From the NCBI GenBank assembly GCA_024699715.1, contig JANPRD010000011.1:62001-126000 (forward strand): a stretch of 64,000 nucleotides of DNA. The letters run 5' to 3'. Below the pieces are notes generated by a model, which was given only the letters and a program-made list of their open reading frames with translations, made no database searches and was not told the origin of the DNA. Positions within the stretch are counted from its first letter, which is position 1, and the number at the start of each line of letters is the position of its first letter. The DNA is from Candidatus Methanophagales archaeon. Lineage in GTDB: Archaea > Halobacteriota > Syntropharchaeia > Alkanophagales > Methanospirareceae. Position numbers and translations under genes: made by a program. Of the stretch, positions 8,565 through 16,230 are shown one piece after another.

Positions 8565-9386
8565 TCACAATCTAAACGCCCTCAGCGCCCCACCACCGCA
8601 GTCCTCACATTTCGGATTTCTTCGCAGTGAAATTTCTTCAATTCTCGCATTAAGCCCGTCCCACCACAACATTCGGTTCTCAAGCAGCGAACCTCGGCGA
8701 AGCAAATACTTCAGCACCTCAGAAACTTGAATGCTCGCAACTACGCCGCATGTCGCTCCTACGACTGGCGTCTCACCCGCACCCGAAGGTGCTTTCGGGA
8801 AAATGCAACGCAAGCATGCCGTCCTTTCAGGTATAATTGTCGTGATTTGACCCTCAAATCCATAGACAGCACCGTGAAATAGCGGTATTTTCTTGCGTAT
8901 CGCACACTTATTCAGCGCATATCTCGCTTGAAAATTGTCCATTGCATCCACTATTAGCTCTGAATCGCCGACTATTGCATCCACATTCTCTTCAGTTATG
9001 CTCTCCGCCAATATTTCAATATCCACTTCAGGATTCAAACGCTCCAATTTCTCCTTCGCCGAAATCACCTTTTGCTTTCCAATATCTTCGTGGAAGTGAA
9101 GGATTTGCCTGTTCAGGTTGCTCTCCTCAACGGTGTCGCAATCTGCGATCCTTATTCTGCCGATGCCCGCAGCGGTAAGGTAAAGTAAAGAGGCGGAGCC
9201 GAGACCTCCTGCGCCTGCAACGAAAATTTTTGCGGAGCGCAAGCGTTTCTGCCCTTCTTCCCCAAAAAGAATTAGTTGCCGACGGTATCTCTCACTTCTC
9301 ATTCGCTCCATTTTTTCTCGCTCTCTTGCTCTCACTCCCGCCTTAAGCCTCTCGTCCCACGCACCACCCTCTCGCCACCTGCTCAC
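8565..9386 (-). CDS. moeB: ThiF/MoeB-family E1-like adenylyltransferase
   Basis: The 273-residue product has the E1 nucleotide-binding motif VAGAGGLGSASLLYLTAAGIG, the NLNRQILH arginine segment, and the zinc-binding pairs CLRC and CEDC. GATCGVVAS surrounds the cysteine position usual for MoeB/ThiF. It activates the C-terminal glycine of a ubiquitin-like carrier, presumably the MoaD-like protein 34 bases downstream. The ATG at 9386 overlaps the stop of the zinc-ribbon gene (ATGA). A second Met after about 25 residues, just before the conserved RYRRQLILFGEEGQ, is an alternative start. Confidence 0.92.
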   Translation of the reverse strand: MSRWREGGAWDERLKAGVRAREREKMERMRSERYRRQLILFGEEGQKRLRSAKIFVAGAGGLGSASLLYLTAAGIGRIRIADCDTVEESNLNRQILHFHEDIGKQKVISAKEKLERLNPEVDIEILAESITEENVDAIVGDSELIVDAMDNFQARYALNKCAIRKKIPLFHGAVYGFEGQITTIIPERTACLRCIFPKAPSGAGETPVVGATCGVVASIQVSEVLKYLLRRGSLLENRMLWWDGLNARIEEISLRRNPKCEDCGGGALRAFRL

Positions 9387-9523
9387 TCATAGCTACCGCT
9401 GATCTGCATCTGCTCACTCGCTATCTCCTGCAACATTTTCTTGTAGCATTCCTCGCAAAGCAGCATATTCCCAACTCTCTTCAGCGGCTTCCCTCGCTTC
9501 CCACACCTGTCGCAACTGACCAT
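9383..9523 (-). CDS. Small zinc-ribbon protein (46 residues)
   Basis: A 46-residue protein begins with MVSCDRCGKRGKP and contains a second pair, LLCEECYKKM, giving a CxxC...CxxC zinc ribbon. I chose the ATG at 9521-9523 because GGAGGTGGT lies just upstream, a strong ribosome site. The longer in-frame extension upstream reads through the nifU gene in another frame and looks non-coding. The gene overlaps the E1-like gene by four bases and follows nifU by 56 bases. The ribbon resembles the C-terminal zinc ribbon of the CBS protein at 38008-38565 in spacing and in residues LCExC. Function is unknown. Confidence 0.75.
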   Translation of the reverse strand: MVSCDRCGKRGKPLKRVGNMLLCEECYKKMLQEIASEQMQISGSYE

Positions 9524-9579
9524 TTTAACCACCTCCTCTGCTGAAAGCCCTCTCTCTCCCGCCCTGTGTCTTCGCTCTT

Positions 9580-9840
9580 TCAGAATTGGAAGAAGCCGAC
9601 GACACTTCCAACGGGGACGACTTGCTTGACCTCTGGCACTTTTTCTTTGAGTGTCGCCTCTACGAAGTTTGAGAGCGTGATTTGGCTGAATGGGCATCCT
9701 GCGCAAGTCCCTCGCAGTCTCACCTTAACGACACCGTCCTCAACGCTCACGAGCTCAATGTCTCCGCCTTCCATCGCAAGAAGCGGTTTAATGTCCTGCT
9801 CAATTACTTCACGCACTCGCTCTTCCACGCTCTTTTCCAT
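9580..9840 (-). CDS. NifU C-terminal domain Fe-S scaffold protein
   Basis: The 86-residue protein matches the stand-alone NifU C-terminal (Nfu) domain. The start EERVREVIEQDIKPLLAMEGGDIELVSV and the cluster-binding motif GTCAGCPFSQITL are clear, the latter with the invariant CxxC. Nfu proteins carry [4Fe-4S] clusters to target apoproteins. It sits at the head of the zinc ribbon-E1-MoaD run. That placement would suit supply of clusters to molybdenum-cofactor or tRNA-thiolation enzymes, an inference from position only. Confidence 0.92.
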   Translation of the reverse strand: MEKSVEERVREVIEQDIKPLLAMEGGDIELVSVEDGVVKVRLRGTCAGCPFSQITLSNFVEATLKEKVPEVKQVVPVGSVVGFFQF

Positions 9841-9925
9841 ACCTTCCTATTTCGCCTCCCACCTTATATTTGCTTGTCGCCTCCTTCTCTCCCGCACTCT
9901 CCGACGGCGACGCAGAAACTCGTCA

Positions 9926-10327
9926 CTATATGTAATGCGCAGCGCTAAATGCACAACGGAAAGCGCTCACTTCACATCCTCCTTCCATATCGGAACCCTT
10001 CTTTCTCAACTCATCTATCAAAAATTCACATGCTTTGAACGCTTCTTTCCTGTGTGATGCTCCGACAAGAATCGCAACAATGTTCTCTCCCACGCTCAAA
10101 AATCCCTTCCTATGCAGTATTTGAATATCTACAACGCCGAACTTCTCCTTCGCCTCCTCGCACAACGCCTCTAATTCCTTCAACGCCTCCTCATCTGATT
10201 CTACATTTAAACCCTTTATTTCGTCGTCTCTGCGGACGATGCCCAAAAATGCGACGATGCATCCCATCTCAGGCTTCTTCATCCTCGCCACAAGCTCGTC
10301 AAGCGAAAAATCTTCTTCCGTGAGCAT
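9926..10327 (-). CDS. moaE: Molybdopterin synthase catalytic subunit MoaE
   Basis: MoaE family features are GCIVAFLGIVRRDDEIKGL, then IQILHRKGFLSVGENIVAILVGASHRKEAF and the lysine-containing ELRKKGSDMEGG. MoaE combines with thiocarboxylated MoaD to insert the dithiolene sulfurs into precursor Z. I start at the ATG at 10327 (MLTEEDFSLDEL), which has GGGAGGGG six bases upstream, and not the longer frame from 10381, whose first residues look random. It lies 85 bases upstream of nifU. moaA, moaC and moeA are not in the window. Confidence 0.9.
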   Translation of the reverse strand: MLTEEDFSLDELVARMKKPEMGCIVAFLGIVRRDDEIKGLNVESDEEALKELEALCEEAKEKFGVVDIQILHRKGFLSVGENIVAILVGASHRKEAFKACEFLIDELRKKGSDMEGGCEVSAFRCAFSAAHYI

Positions 10328-10377
10328 TCTTTCCCCTCCCGCTTTTATGTTTGTTACACCACTCACACATACGCAAT

Positions 10378-10665
10378 TCAAGGCATTTGAACGACTTTCT
10401 CCGCAATTTTACTCACAACTTCAGCAGGAATCTCAACTGTATCACGACCTCTTGCCAGCAAACTGCCCAAATTCATCGCAACCCATGTGTTCAACGCCGT
10501 GAATACAGTGAGAATTGCCTGCCTGTCTTCCGTTATTTCTGTTATTGCATTTATGATTTCTCGCTTGTTCGCTATTTCAATGCCGTATGCTGACTCTATT
10601 ATGCGAAGCATCGCCACCGCTTCCGCCTCCGCCTCAGATTGCATATATTTTACATGCGTCTTCAA
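10378..10665 (-). CDS. Hypothetical 95-residue protein
   Basis: I do not recognise this 95-residue protein. It is soluble and mostly helical in character, with an Ala/Glu-rich start (QSEAEAEAVAMLRI) and no Cys or clear catalytic motif. It lies between a TPR gene, 10 bases upstream on the same strand, and moaE. It is therefore probably part of the same leftward transcript. The frame is kept by codon character rather than by recognised homology. Confidence 0.55.
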   Translation of the reverse strand: MKTHVKYMQSEAEAEAVAMLRIIESAYGIEIANKREIINAITEITEDRQAILTVFTALNTWVAMNLGSLLARGRDTVEIPAEVVSKIAEKVVQMP

Positions 10666-10675
10666 TTAAGATAAT

Positions 10676-11083
10676 TCACTCAAGCGTGTCGCTCTGCGTG
10701 ACCCAGCAGTGGTAGAGCTCCTCTTGCAGCACTTCTCCTTTCTCCCTGCATTCCTTCGCCTTTTTGCTGTTACCGACGATTTCGTAGACACGAGCGAGGT
10801 TAAAGTATGTTCTCGCACCGAAGTCAACCAAATATCTGCGTAGTTCTATTGCCTTTTCAAAATATTCAATCGCCTTCTCGTATTTGCCGAGCTCTGCGTA
10901 TGCGATTCCGCAGCTGTTGTAAGCCTTCGCTTTGAAAGTCAGCCCTTTCTCTCGCTCAATAAGGGCTTCAAACAGCTCAATTGCACGCTCAAATTCACCC
11001 ATCTGAAGCAACTCGTTACCCATGTCTATCAGCATTCCGGGGTCCGCAGAAGGCAGTTTGCGCTGCTTCACGCTCTCTTCCAT
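10676..11083 (-). CDS. Tetratricopeptide-repeat protein
   Basis: A 135-residue protein made of about three TPR units: GNELLQMGEFERAIELFEALI, AYNSCGIAYAELGKYEKAIEYFEKAI, and TYFNLARVYEIVGNSKKAKEC (shown in abbreviated form as GEFERAIELFEAL, GKYEKAIEYFEKA and NLARVYEIVGNSKKA). TPR proteins are protein-protein scaffolds, and the partner cannot be told. It lies 118 bases downstream of htpX and 10 bases upstream of the hypothetical gene, in one leftward cluster. Confidence 0.85.
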   Translation of the reverse strand: MEESVKQRKLPSADPGMLIDMGNELLQMGEFERAIELFEALIEREKGLTFKAKAYNSCGIAYAELGKYEKAIEYFEKAIELRRYLVDFGARTYFNLARVYEIVGNSKKAKECREKGEVLQEELYHCWVTQSDTLE

Positions 11084-11201
11084 ATTTTATCTGCTACGGC
11101 ATGAGAGTAAAAATGTCTTTCCTTTTTTCTCGCCTTTCGGCGTTCAGCAGCAGTGTCAGGGTGGCGGCAGCAGCATCACAGCGGGGCATGAAAGAGAGCG
11201 G

Positions 11202-12179
11202 TCAGATGTATTCTGCGAGCCTTTTCAGCCTGTTCACAGGATGCGGATGCGTTGAGAATATTTCCAAGAGCCTTTCGCTGAAGCTCAGCTTTGCACGAGC
11301 AGCGAACTCCTGAAGCTCGTAAGCATCTATGCGACCGTTCCTGTCGAAGTCTGCTTGACGGAGGTCGCTGAGGTCTCTTCTTGCGCTCATCGGGTCAGCT
11401 GCGAAGAAAGCACGCATGCTCCCCAGCTCCTTCTTGAACTGCTCCGCTCTCGCTGTTGCGTTCCCGTATATGATTTTGTAGAGTGCGGATGCGAGAGCCT
11501 GCGGCTTCCTCGTGATTTCAGCGCTGCCTGCGTCTGCGTAGAACTCACGGATGCGTGAGGCATAGAGCAGAATCAGATTGCTAATGAAATAAGCGATGAA
11601 TGCGATTGCTGCGATTGCAAACGCAAAAGCACCATTCTCTCTGCGTTCTCCTCCGCCTCCGAAGATGCCTGACCAGAAGAATGAGATGTAAATAAAGTAG
11701 CATATCATCGGAATAACGCTTAAAGCGGTGATTACGGCGACATCTCTGTGCTTAATATGCGAAATCTCGTGAGCGAGAACGCCCTCAAGCTCATCTCTGT
11801 CAAGCATCTGAAGGAGTTTCCTCGTGACGCATACACGGGCATTCCGCTTTGATGTGCCGAAGGCGAAAGCATTCGGAACTGGAATCTCTGATATTCCGAC
11901 TTTCGGCTTCGGTATGCCCGCTCTCATTGCCAAATCACTGACAATCTGGTGCAGTTCGGGATACTCGCTCTCCGAAACATAGCGGATGTGCATCGTCGCT
12001 TCAACAATCTTCGGTCCGATGAAAAACTGCGCTGCTACAACGACAGCGGCGAGAACCGCAAAGACAATCGGCGTGCCTGCGCCCGTGAGCACAGCAATAA
12101 GCGAAAGGACACCGTAAATGAGTGCGAACAGGAGCAGGACACAGAGCCACATCCGCGCCAAAAGCCACGCATTACGCAT
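11202..12179 (-). CDS. htpX: HtpX-like M48 zinc metalloprotease with C-terminal EF-hand
   Basis: Two N-terminal hydrophobic helices are followed by the M48 catalytic motif LAHEISHIKH (near residue 135). A further membrane segment precedes the third zinc ligand region SRIREFYADAGSAEI, giving the HtpX membrane protease layout. HtpX degrades damaged membrane proteins. Unusually, near residues 275-287 there is ADFDRNGRIDAYEL, a complete 12-residue EF-hand loop (D, D, N, R, D, E at positions 1, 3, 5, 7, 9, 12), inserted before the usual STHPHPVNRLKRL end. I chose the ATG at 12179, preceded by GGGGGAGG. An upstream extension would run through tRNA-Asp. Confidence 0.92.
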   Translation of the reverse strand: MRNAWLLARMWLCVLLLFALIYGVLSLIAVLTGAGTPIVFAVLAAVVVAAQFFIGPKIVEATMHIRYVSESEYPELHQIVSDLAMRAGIPKPKVGISEIPVPNAFAFGTSKRNARVCVTRKLLQMLDRDELEGVLAHEISHIKHRDVAVITALSVIPMICYFIYISFFWSGIFGGGGERRENGAFAFAIAAIAFIAYFISNLILLYASRIREFYADAGSAEITRKPQALASALYKIIYGNATARAEQFKKELGSMRAFFAADPMSARRDLSDLRQADFDRNGRIDAYELQEFAARAKLSFSERLLEIFSTHPHPVNRLKRLAEYI

Positions 12180-12254
12180 TTTTTCCACGCCTCCCCCCTC
12201 TCTACTTTTTCCTTTTATCCGCTGTCTTGTTAGTGTTAGAGAATGAGAGGAAGC

Positions 12255-12326
12255 GCCCAGGTCGGGATTTGAACCCGAGTCGGAGCCTCGACAGGGCTCC
12301 ATGATAGGCCACTACACCACCCGGGC
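12255..12326 (-). tRNA. tRNA-Asp (GTC)
   Basis: Read on the minus strand, the 72-base gene folds as a cloverleaf. The acceptor stem is GCCCGGG/CCTGGGC, the anticodon stem GAGCC/GGCTC has loop CTGTCGA (anticodon GTC), and the T arm is CTCGGGTTCAAATCCCGA. No intron and no encoded CCA, as is usual in archaea. An AT-rich TATA-like run (ATAAATATTTA) lies about 60 bases upstream. Confidence 0.96.
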
Positions 12327-12527
12327 ACACAGGGCACGCACCGCAAACCCCTCACTCTTGTCTCCCTTCTTTCTCTCCCCCATCATAAATATTTATCGCT
12401 GCTTGGTGACTGACCGCCCCCCTGTCTGCACGCACCACCTTACACCGCTGCTTTGCCACAGTCCGCCTGACATAAAACTAAAAAAACAAAGGAATGGAGA
12501 GAAGAAGAGGGAAGGGGGAGAGGGGAA

Positions 12528-13034
12528 GTGACCGTTTTCATTCGCCCTGCGAGAGATGCCGACCTACCGCAAATAATCTGTGTGTGGCAACGCAACATTA
12601 GGACTGCGAACACCGCAGAGGACATCGCCGAACTCTTCTCGCAGTTCAAAAAATTCTTCTTCGTTGCGTCGTTGCACGCTTCAACGCAAGAAGCGGAAAG
12701 AGCAGAAAAGGCTGAAGGAGCTGCTGGAGGAAAGGCTGAGATCGTAGGCTTTGTTGCGGGCTCCGTGAAGGAAGACTGCGGTGAGCCGCAAGGGCATATC
12801 TCAGGTATTGCGGTTGAGCCTGCGTTCAGGCGTAGAGGCATCGCAACCGCCCTTCTCAAGCGGTGCGAGGAGGCTTTCAGGCGAGAAGGCTTCAAACGCA
12901 TTTCCCTTGAGGTCAGACCGAGCAACAGCGCCGCCCGTTCGCTCTACGAGAAATTCGGCTTCAAGCCCGCTTTTGTTGTCCGTCGCTACTACGCAGACGG
13001 CGAAGATGCTTTAGTCTACGAGAAGCATATTTGA
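12528..13034 (+). CDS. GNAT acetyltransferase, RimI/Ard1-like
   Basis: The 168-residue protein has GNAT motif A (GHISGIAVEPAFRRRGIATALLKRCEE), here shown as FRRRGIATALL, and motif B (ISLEVRPSNSAARSLYEKFGFKP). These match N-terminal protein acetyltransferases of the RimI/Ard1 group. The start is GTG at 12528 with a purine-rich GGGGAGAGGGGAA upstream. A low-complexity loop of Ala/Glu (AERAEKAEGAAGGKAE, near residue 55-70) sits where the family has a short turn, encoded by GCAGAA-like repeats. The stop lies two bases before the purM start, so the genes are probably co-translated. Confidence 0.88.
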   Translation: MTVFIRPARDADLPQIICVWQRNIRTANTAEDIAELFSQFKKFFFVASLHASTQEAERAEKAEGAAGGKAEIVGFVAGSVKEDCGEPQGHISGIAVEPAFRRRGIATALLKRCEEAFRREGFKRISLEVRPSNSAARSLYEKFGFKPAFVVRRYYADGEDALVYEKHI

Positions 13035-13036
13035 AC

Positions 13037-14035
13037 ATGCGTTGGACTTATGCGAAGGCGGGTGTGGACATCGCAAAGGAGGATGCGTTTGTCCGCTCGC
13101 TTCTTTCTGCCGCTTCCACAGGTTCAACCGCGGAAATCAGGGGCTTCGCCTCACTTTTTGACCTCGGTGAAAGCATGCTCGCAATCTCAACGGATGGCGT
13201 AGGGACGAAGATTTTAGTGGCGAAGGAGTTGGAGAAGTGGGACACGATTGGCATTGACTGCGTTGCGATGAATGTGAATGATGTTTTGTGCGTTGGAGCG
13301 AAGCCTTTATGCTTCGTGGATTACCTTGCGGTTGAGCGTCTTGACGAGCGCATCGCAAGGGAAATCGGGAAGGGATTGCAGCGTGGCGCAGAAATTGCAG
13401 GTGTGCAATGGATAGGCGGAGAGACCGCAACGCTTCCTGAAATCGTGCGAGGTTTTGACCTCTCAGGCACTTGCGTCGGTTTGGTCGCAAAGGAAAAGGT
13501 CATTCGCCCGAGAATTGAGCGAGGCGACTTGATTCTCGGCATACCGTCAAGCGGAATTCACTGCAACGGTCTCACACTCGCTCGCAAAGTCATTAAACAT
13601 GCGGGATTCTCGCTGAAAGACCCTTTTCCCTTTGACGAAGAGAAGAGCATAGGCGAGGAACTCCTGACGCCCACTCGCATATACACCGCAGAAATCCTTT
13701 CTCTTCTTGATTCTTGCGAAATTCACGGTCTCGCACACATAACAGGCGGAGGATTCCTGAAGTTGCGGAGACTGCTCACCACCGCCGAGCTTGGCATTCA
13801 CATTTATGACCCTTTGCCCATGCCGCCGATTTACGAATTTCTGCAAGAATGCGGGAATATTCCGCTTGAAGAAATGCTTCGCACATTCAACTGCGGTATG
13901 GGATTTGCAGTCGTCATTCCGAGAGGCGAGGAGAGGGAGGCGCTGCGTGTGGTGAAAGACGGTAAGATTGTAGGTGAGGTCGTCAGCGAACCGCACATCC
14001 GTGTGGATTTTGCAGATGCTTCTGTGAGCATTTGA
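13037..14035 (+). CDS. purM: Phosphoribosylformylglycinamidine cyclo-ligase (AIR synthase)
   Basis: The protein matches PurM from end to end. It opens with YAKAGVDIAKED, then STDGVGTKI for ATP binding, MNVNDVLCVGAKPLCFVDYLA, GGETATLPEI, and GIPSSGIHCNGLTLARK. It closes formylglycinamidine ribotide to AIR with ATP in purine synthesis. The ATG at 13037 (MRWTYAKAGVD) is preferred over the TTG at 13031 that overlaps the previous stop. purC (45600-46734) and two purS copies (53.4 and 61.0 kb) are elsewhere in the window, so purine genes are scattered. Confidence 0.95.
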   Translation: MRWTYAKAGVDIAKEDAFVRSLLSAASTGSTAEIRGFASLFDLGESMLAISTDGVGTKILVAKELEKWDTIGIDCVAMNVNDVLCVGAKPLCFVDYLAVERLDERIAREIGKGLQRGAEIAGVQWIGGETATLPEIVRGFDLSGTCVGLVAKEKVIRPRIERGDLILGIPSSGIHCNGLTLARKVIKHAGFSLKDPFPFDEEKSIGEELLTPTRIYTAEILSLLDSCEIHGLAHITGGGFLKLRRLLTTAELGIHIYDPLPMPPIYEFLQECGNIPLEEMLRTFNCGMGFAVVIPRGEEREALRVVKDGKIVGEVVSEPHIRVDFADASVSI

Positions 14036-14147
14036 GCTTTCACTGCCGTTGCGGTGAGAAGGCGTGTGTGTGGGCGGTGTGTTGAGGAGCGTAAGGCACC
14101 CTTCTTAAAGTCAAACTTTTTAAATATTTTGGTGAGGAATCCAAGAT

Positions 14148-15479
14148 ATGAATTATGTGAGGTATGCGGTTGAGGATTTTCTGCGATTAGAGGATTTTGC
14201 GGTCGCAGGGAAGACGGTTCTGCTGCGTGTGGACATAAATTCAAGAGTGGATGATGGGAAGCTGCGGATGACGGAGAAAATAGAGAAGCATGCGAAGACG
14301 ATGCGAGAATTGAGCGAGAGAGGTGCGAAAACAGTCGTGCTTTCACACCAAGGAAGAGTAGGAGACGCTCGTTTCATGCCTTTGGAACAGCATGCAGCAC
14401 TTTTGAACGAATTTGTGCGTGTGAATTATGTGGATGACATCATCGGACCTGCGGCACGAGAAGCGATAAGAGGGATGTGGGAGGGCGAAGTGCTGCTCTT
14501 GGATAATGTGCGTCTGCTTGCGGAGGAGACGCTGAACAGGAGTGCGGAGGAGCATGCCCGCTCAATTTTTGTGCGTAAGCTCGCACCGCTCTGCGATTTA
14601 TACATAAACGATGCGTTTGAGACATCTCACCGCTCACACGCCTCGCTTGTCGGCTTCCCGTATGTGCTGCCCGCTGGAATAGGTCTCGTCACAGAGGAAG
14701 AATTGAGGTCGCTGGCGAGATTGGCTGAATTTGAGCGTGAGGGTTTCGTCGTTTATGTGCTTGGCGGTAGCAAGTTAGGGGATGTTCTGCCTTTCATTAA
14801 GCGCTTAATAGCATCAAAATCATGCATTATCCTGACTGCTGGGCGGGTAGCGAATGCATTTTTGGCAGCAAAGGAAGGTATTAGCTGCGGCGTTGAGCCT
14901 GAATATGTTGAGTTTGCAGCGGAAATACTGCAAATGTCGGGTGCAGAGAAGATAAAAATACCGAAAGATGTTGCAATTGAGCGTGGTAATGAGCGAGAGG
15001 AAATCGCAGTGAGCGAGCTGAAAGCGGAGATTCAAGGAGAGCAGGGCAAGCATGAGGAGGAAGGTGCTGCGTCTGCGGTGTCTTCGGCATCTTCGGCATC
15101 TTCGGCGTCTTCGTCCTCTTCGGCGTCTTCGTCGTCTCCGACATCAAATGAGTTTCGCATTTACGACATCGGTGCGGAGACATGCGACGAGTATATTTCG
15201 CTGTTAAGCGCTGCTGACGCAATTTTGGTGAAGGGACCTGCAGGCATCTACGAGAAGGAGGGTTTTGCCGAAGGCACTGCTCGTATTTTCAACGCAGTGG
15301 CACGCTCAAACGCATTCACCGTTCTCGGAGGAGGCGACACGACTTCAGCGTTGAATGCGGTAGGGATAAGCGAAAATGCGTTTTCCTATGTGAGCCTCGC
15401 AGGTGGCGCCCTGCTGAAGTTCTTGCTCGGCGAGGAGCTCCCCGCTCTTGAGGTATTGAAAAGCAGGCGGAAGAGTTGA
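14148..15479 (+). CDS. pgk: Phosphoglycerate kinase with Ser/Ala repeat insertion
   Basis: PGK motifs include VLLRVDINSRVDDGKL, TVVLSHQGRVGD, VYVLGGSKLGD and FTVLGGGDTTSALN. The enzyme transfers phosphate between 1,3-bisphosphoglycerate and ADP in glycolysis or gluconeogenesis. At 443 residues it is about 30 longer than typical archaeal PGK. The excess is a Ser/Ala tract at about residues 308-332, encoded by near-perfect 9-base repeats (GCATCTTCG type) at 15073-15140, inside the C-terminal domain. The frame stays open across the tract. A TATA-like TTTTTAAATATTTT lies at about 14117-14130, close to the start. gdpD follows with a one-base gap. Confidence 0.94.
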   Translation: MNYVRYAVEDFLRLEDFAVAGKTVLLRVDINSRVDDGKLRMTEKIEKHAKTMRELSERGAKTVVLSHQGRVGDARFMPLEQHAALLNEFVRVNYVDDIIGPAAREAIRGMWEGEVLLLDNVRLLAEETLNRSAEEHARSIFVRKLAPLCDLYINDAFETSHRSHASLVGFPYVLPAGIGLVTEEELRSLARLAEFEREGFVVYVLGGSKLGDVLPFIKRLIASKSCIILTAGRVANAFLAAKEGISCGVEPEYVEFAAEILQMSGAEKIKIPKDVAIERGNEREEIAVSELKAEIQGEQGKHEEEGAASAVSSASSASSASSSSSASSSSPTSNEFRIYDIGAETCDEYISLLSAADAILVKGPAGIYEKEGFAEGTARIFNAVARSNAFTVLGGGDTTSALNAVGISENAFSYVSLAGGALLKFLLGEELPALEVLKSRRKS

Positions 15480-15480
15480 G

Positions 15481-16230
15481 ATGCTTGTTATTGCGCACAG
15501 GGGAGCAAGTACGGAAGAGCCTGAGAACACGCTCAGAGCGCTCAGAAGGGCGGCAGAATGCAAAGCGGATGCGGTTGAGGTAGATGCGAGAAGATGCAAG
15601 AGCGGAGAGATTGTCGTCATTCACGACGAGACGCTTGAGCGGACAACAGACGGTAAAGGATTGGTGAGAGAGCATACACTCGCAGCGTTGAAATCGCTGA
15701 ACGCAGGTTCAGGCGAAAGAATACCGACACTCTCGGAGGTATTACAGCTCGCAAAGAGCCTGCGCATGAAAATTGTCGTTGAAATGAAGGAAGAAGGCAT
15801 AGAGAAGGATGTTTTGAGCGAGATTAAGCGTGCTGGAATGGAAAATAACACAATTATTTCTTCCTTCTACCACCGCTCTCTCCTTCGTTTAAAGGAGCTT
15901 TCGGGTGCTGAAGAGATAAAAACAGGCATAATTATCGCTTCCTTGCCTGTGAATCCATTAAATCTCGCATTTGAAGCGAAGGCAGATGCGATTTTTGCGA
16001 GGTATCCGAGGTTGGACGAGAGGATGGTGAAGGAGGCTCATGAGCATCGCATTGAAATTTTCCCTTGGACGGTGAATGACGAGAGAGCGCTGCGGGATGT
16101 GCTGAGAATGGGCGTTGACGGCTTCGTCACGGATGACCCATGCGAGATGCGACGCATTTTGAGTGAAATTGAGGAGAATGGAGGAAACGGAGGTAAAAGA
16201 GGAAGGAATGAGCAGAATTTCAGTGCTTGA
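15481..16230 (+). CDS. Glycerophosphodiester phosphodiesterase
   Basis: The 249-residue TIM-barrel enzyme starts MLVIAHRGASTEEPENTLRA, the HRG...PENT signature of the GDPD family. It continues with AVEVDARRCKSGEIVVIHDETLERTTDGKG, whose E-D and H residues form the metal and catalytic site. The end IEIFPWTVNDERALRDVLRMGVDGFVTDDP is also typical. No signal peptide is visible, so it acts in the cytoplasm. It releases glycerol phosphate from glycerophosphodiesters. The last 23 bases overlap the start of mutL, and the C-terminal NGGNGGKRGRNEQ is low complexity. Confidence 0.93.
   Translation: MLVIAHRGASTEEPENTLRALRRAAECKADAVEVDARRCKSGEIVVIHDETLERTTDGKGLVREHTLAALKSLNAGSGERIPTLSEVLQLAKSLRMKIVVEMKEEGIEKDVLSEIKRAGMENNTIISSFYHRSLLRLKELSGAEEIKTGIIIASLPVNPLNLAFEAKADAIFARYPRLDERMVKEAHEHRIEIFPWTVNDERALRDVLRMGVDGFVTDDPCEMRRILSEIEENGGNGGKRGRNEQNFSA

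Noticed and set aside
12180-12302. Upstream extension of the htpX frame
   Set aside because: It runs through tRNA-Asp; the ATG at 12179 has a good ribosome site and starts at the conserved membrane helix.
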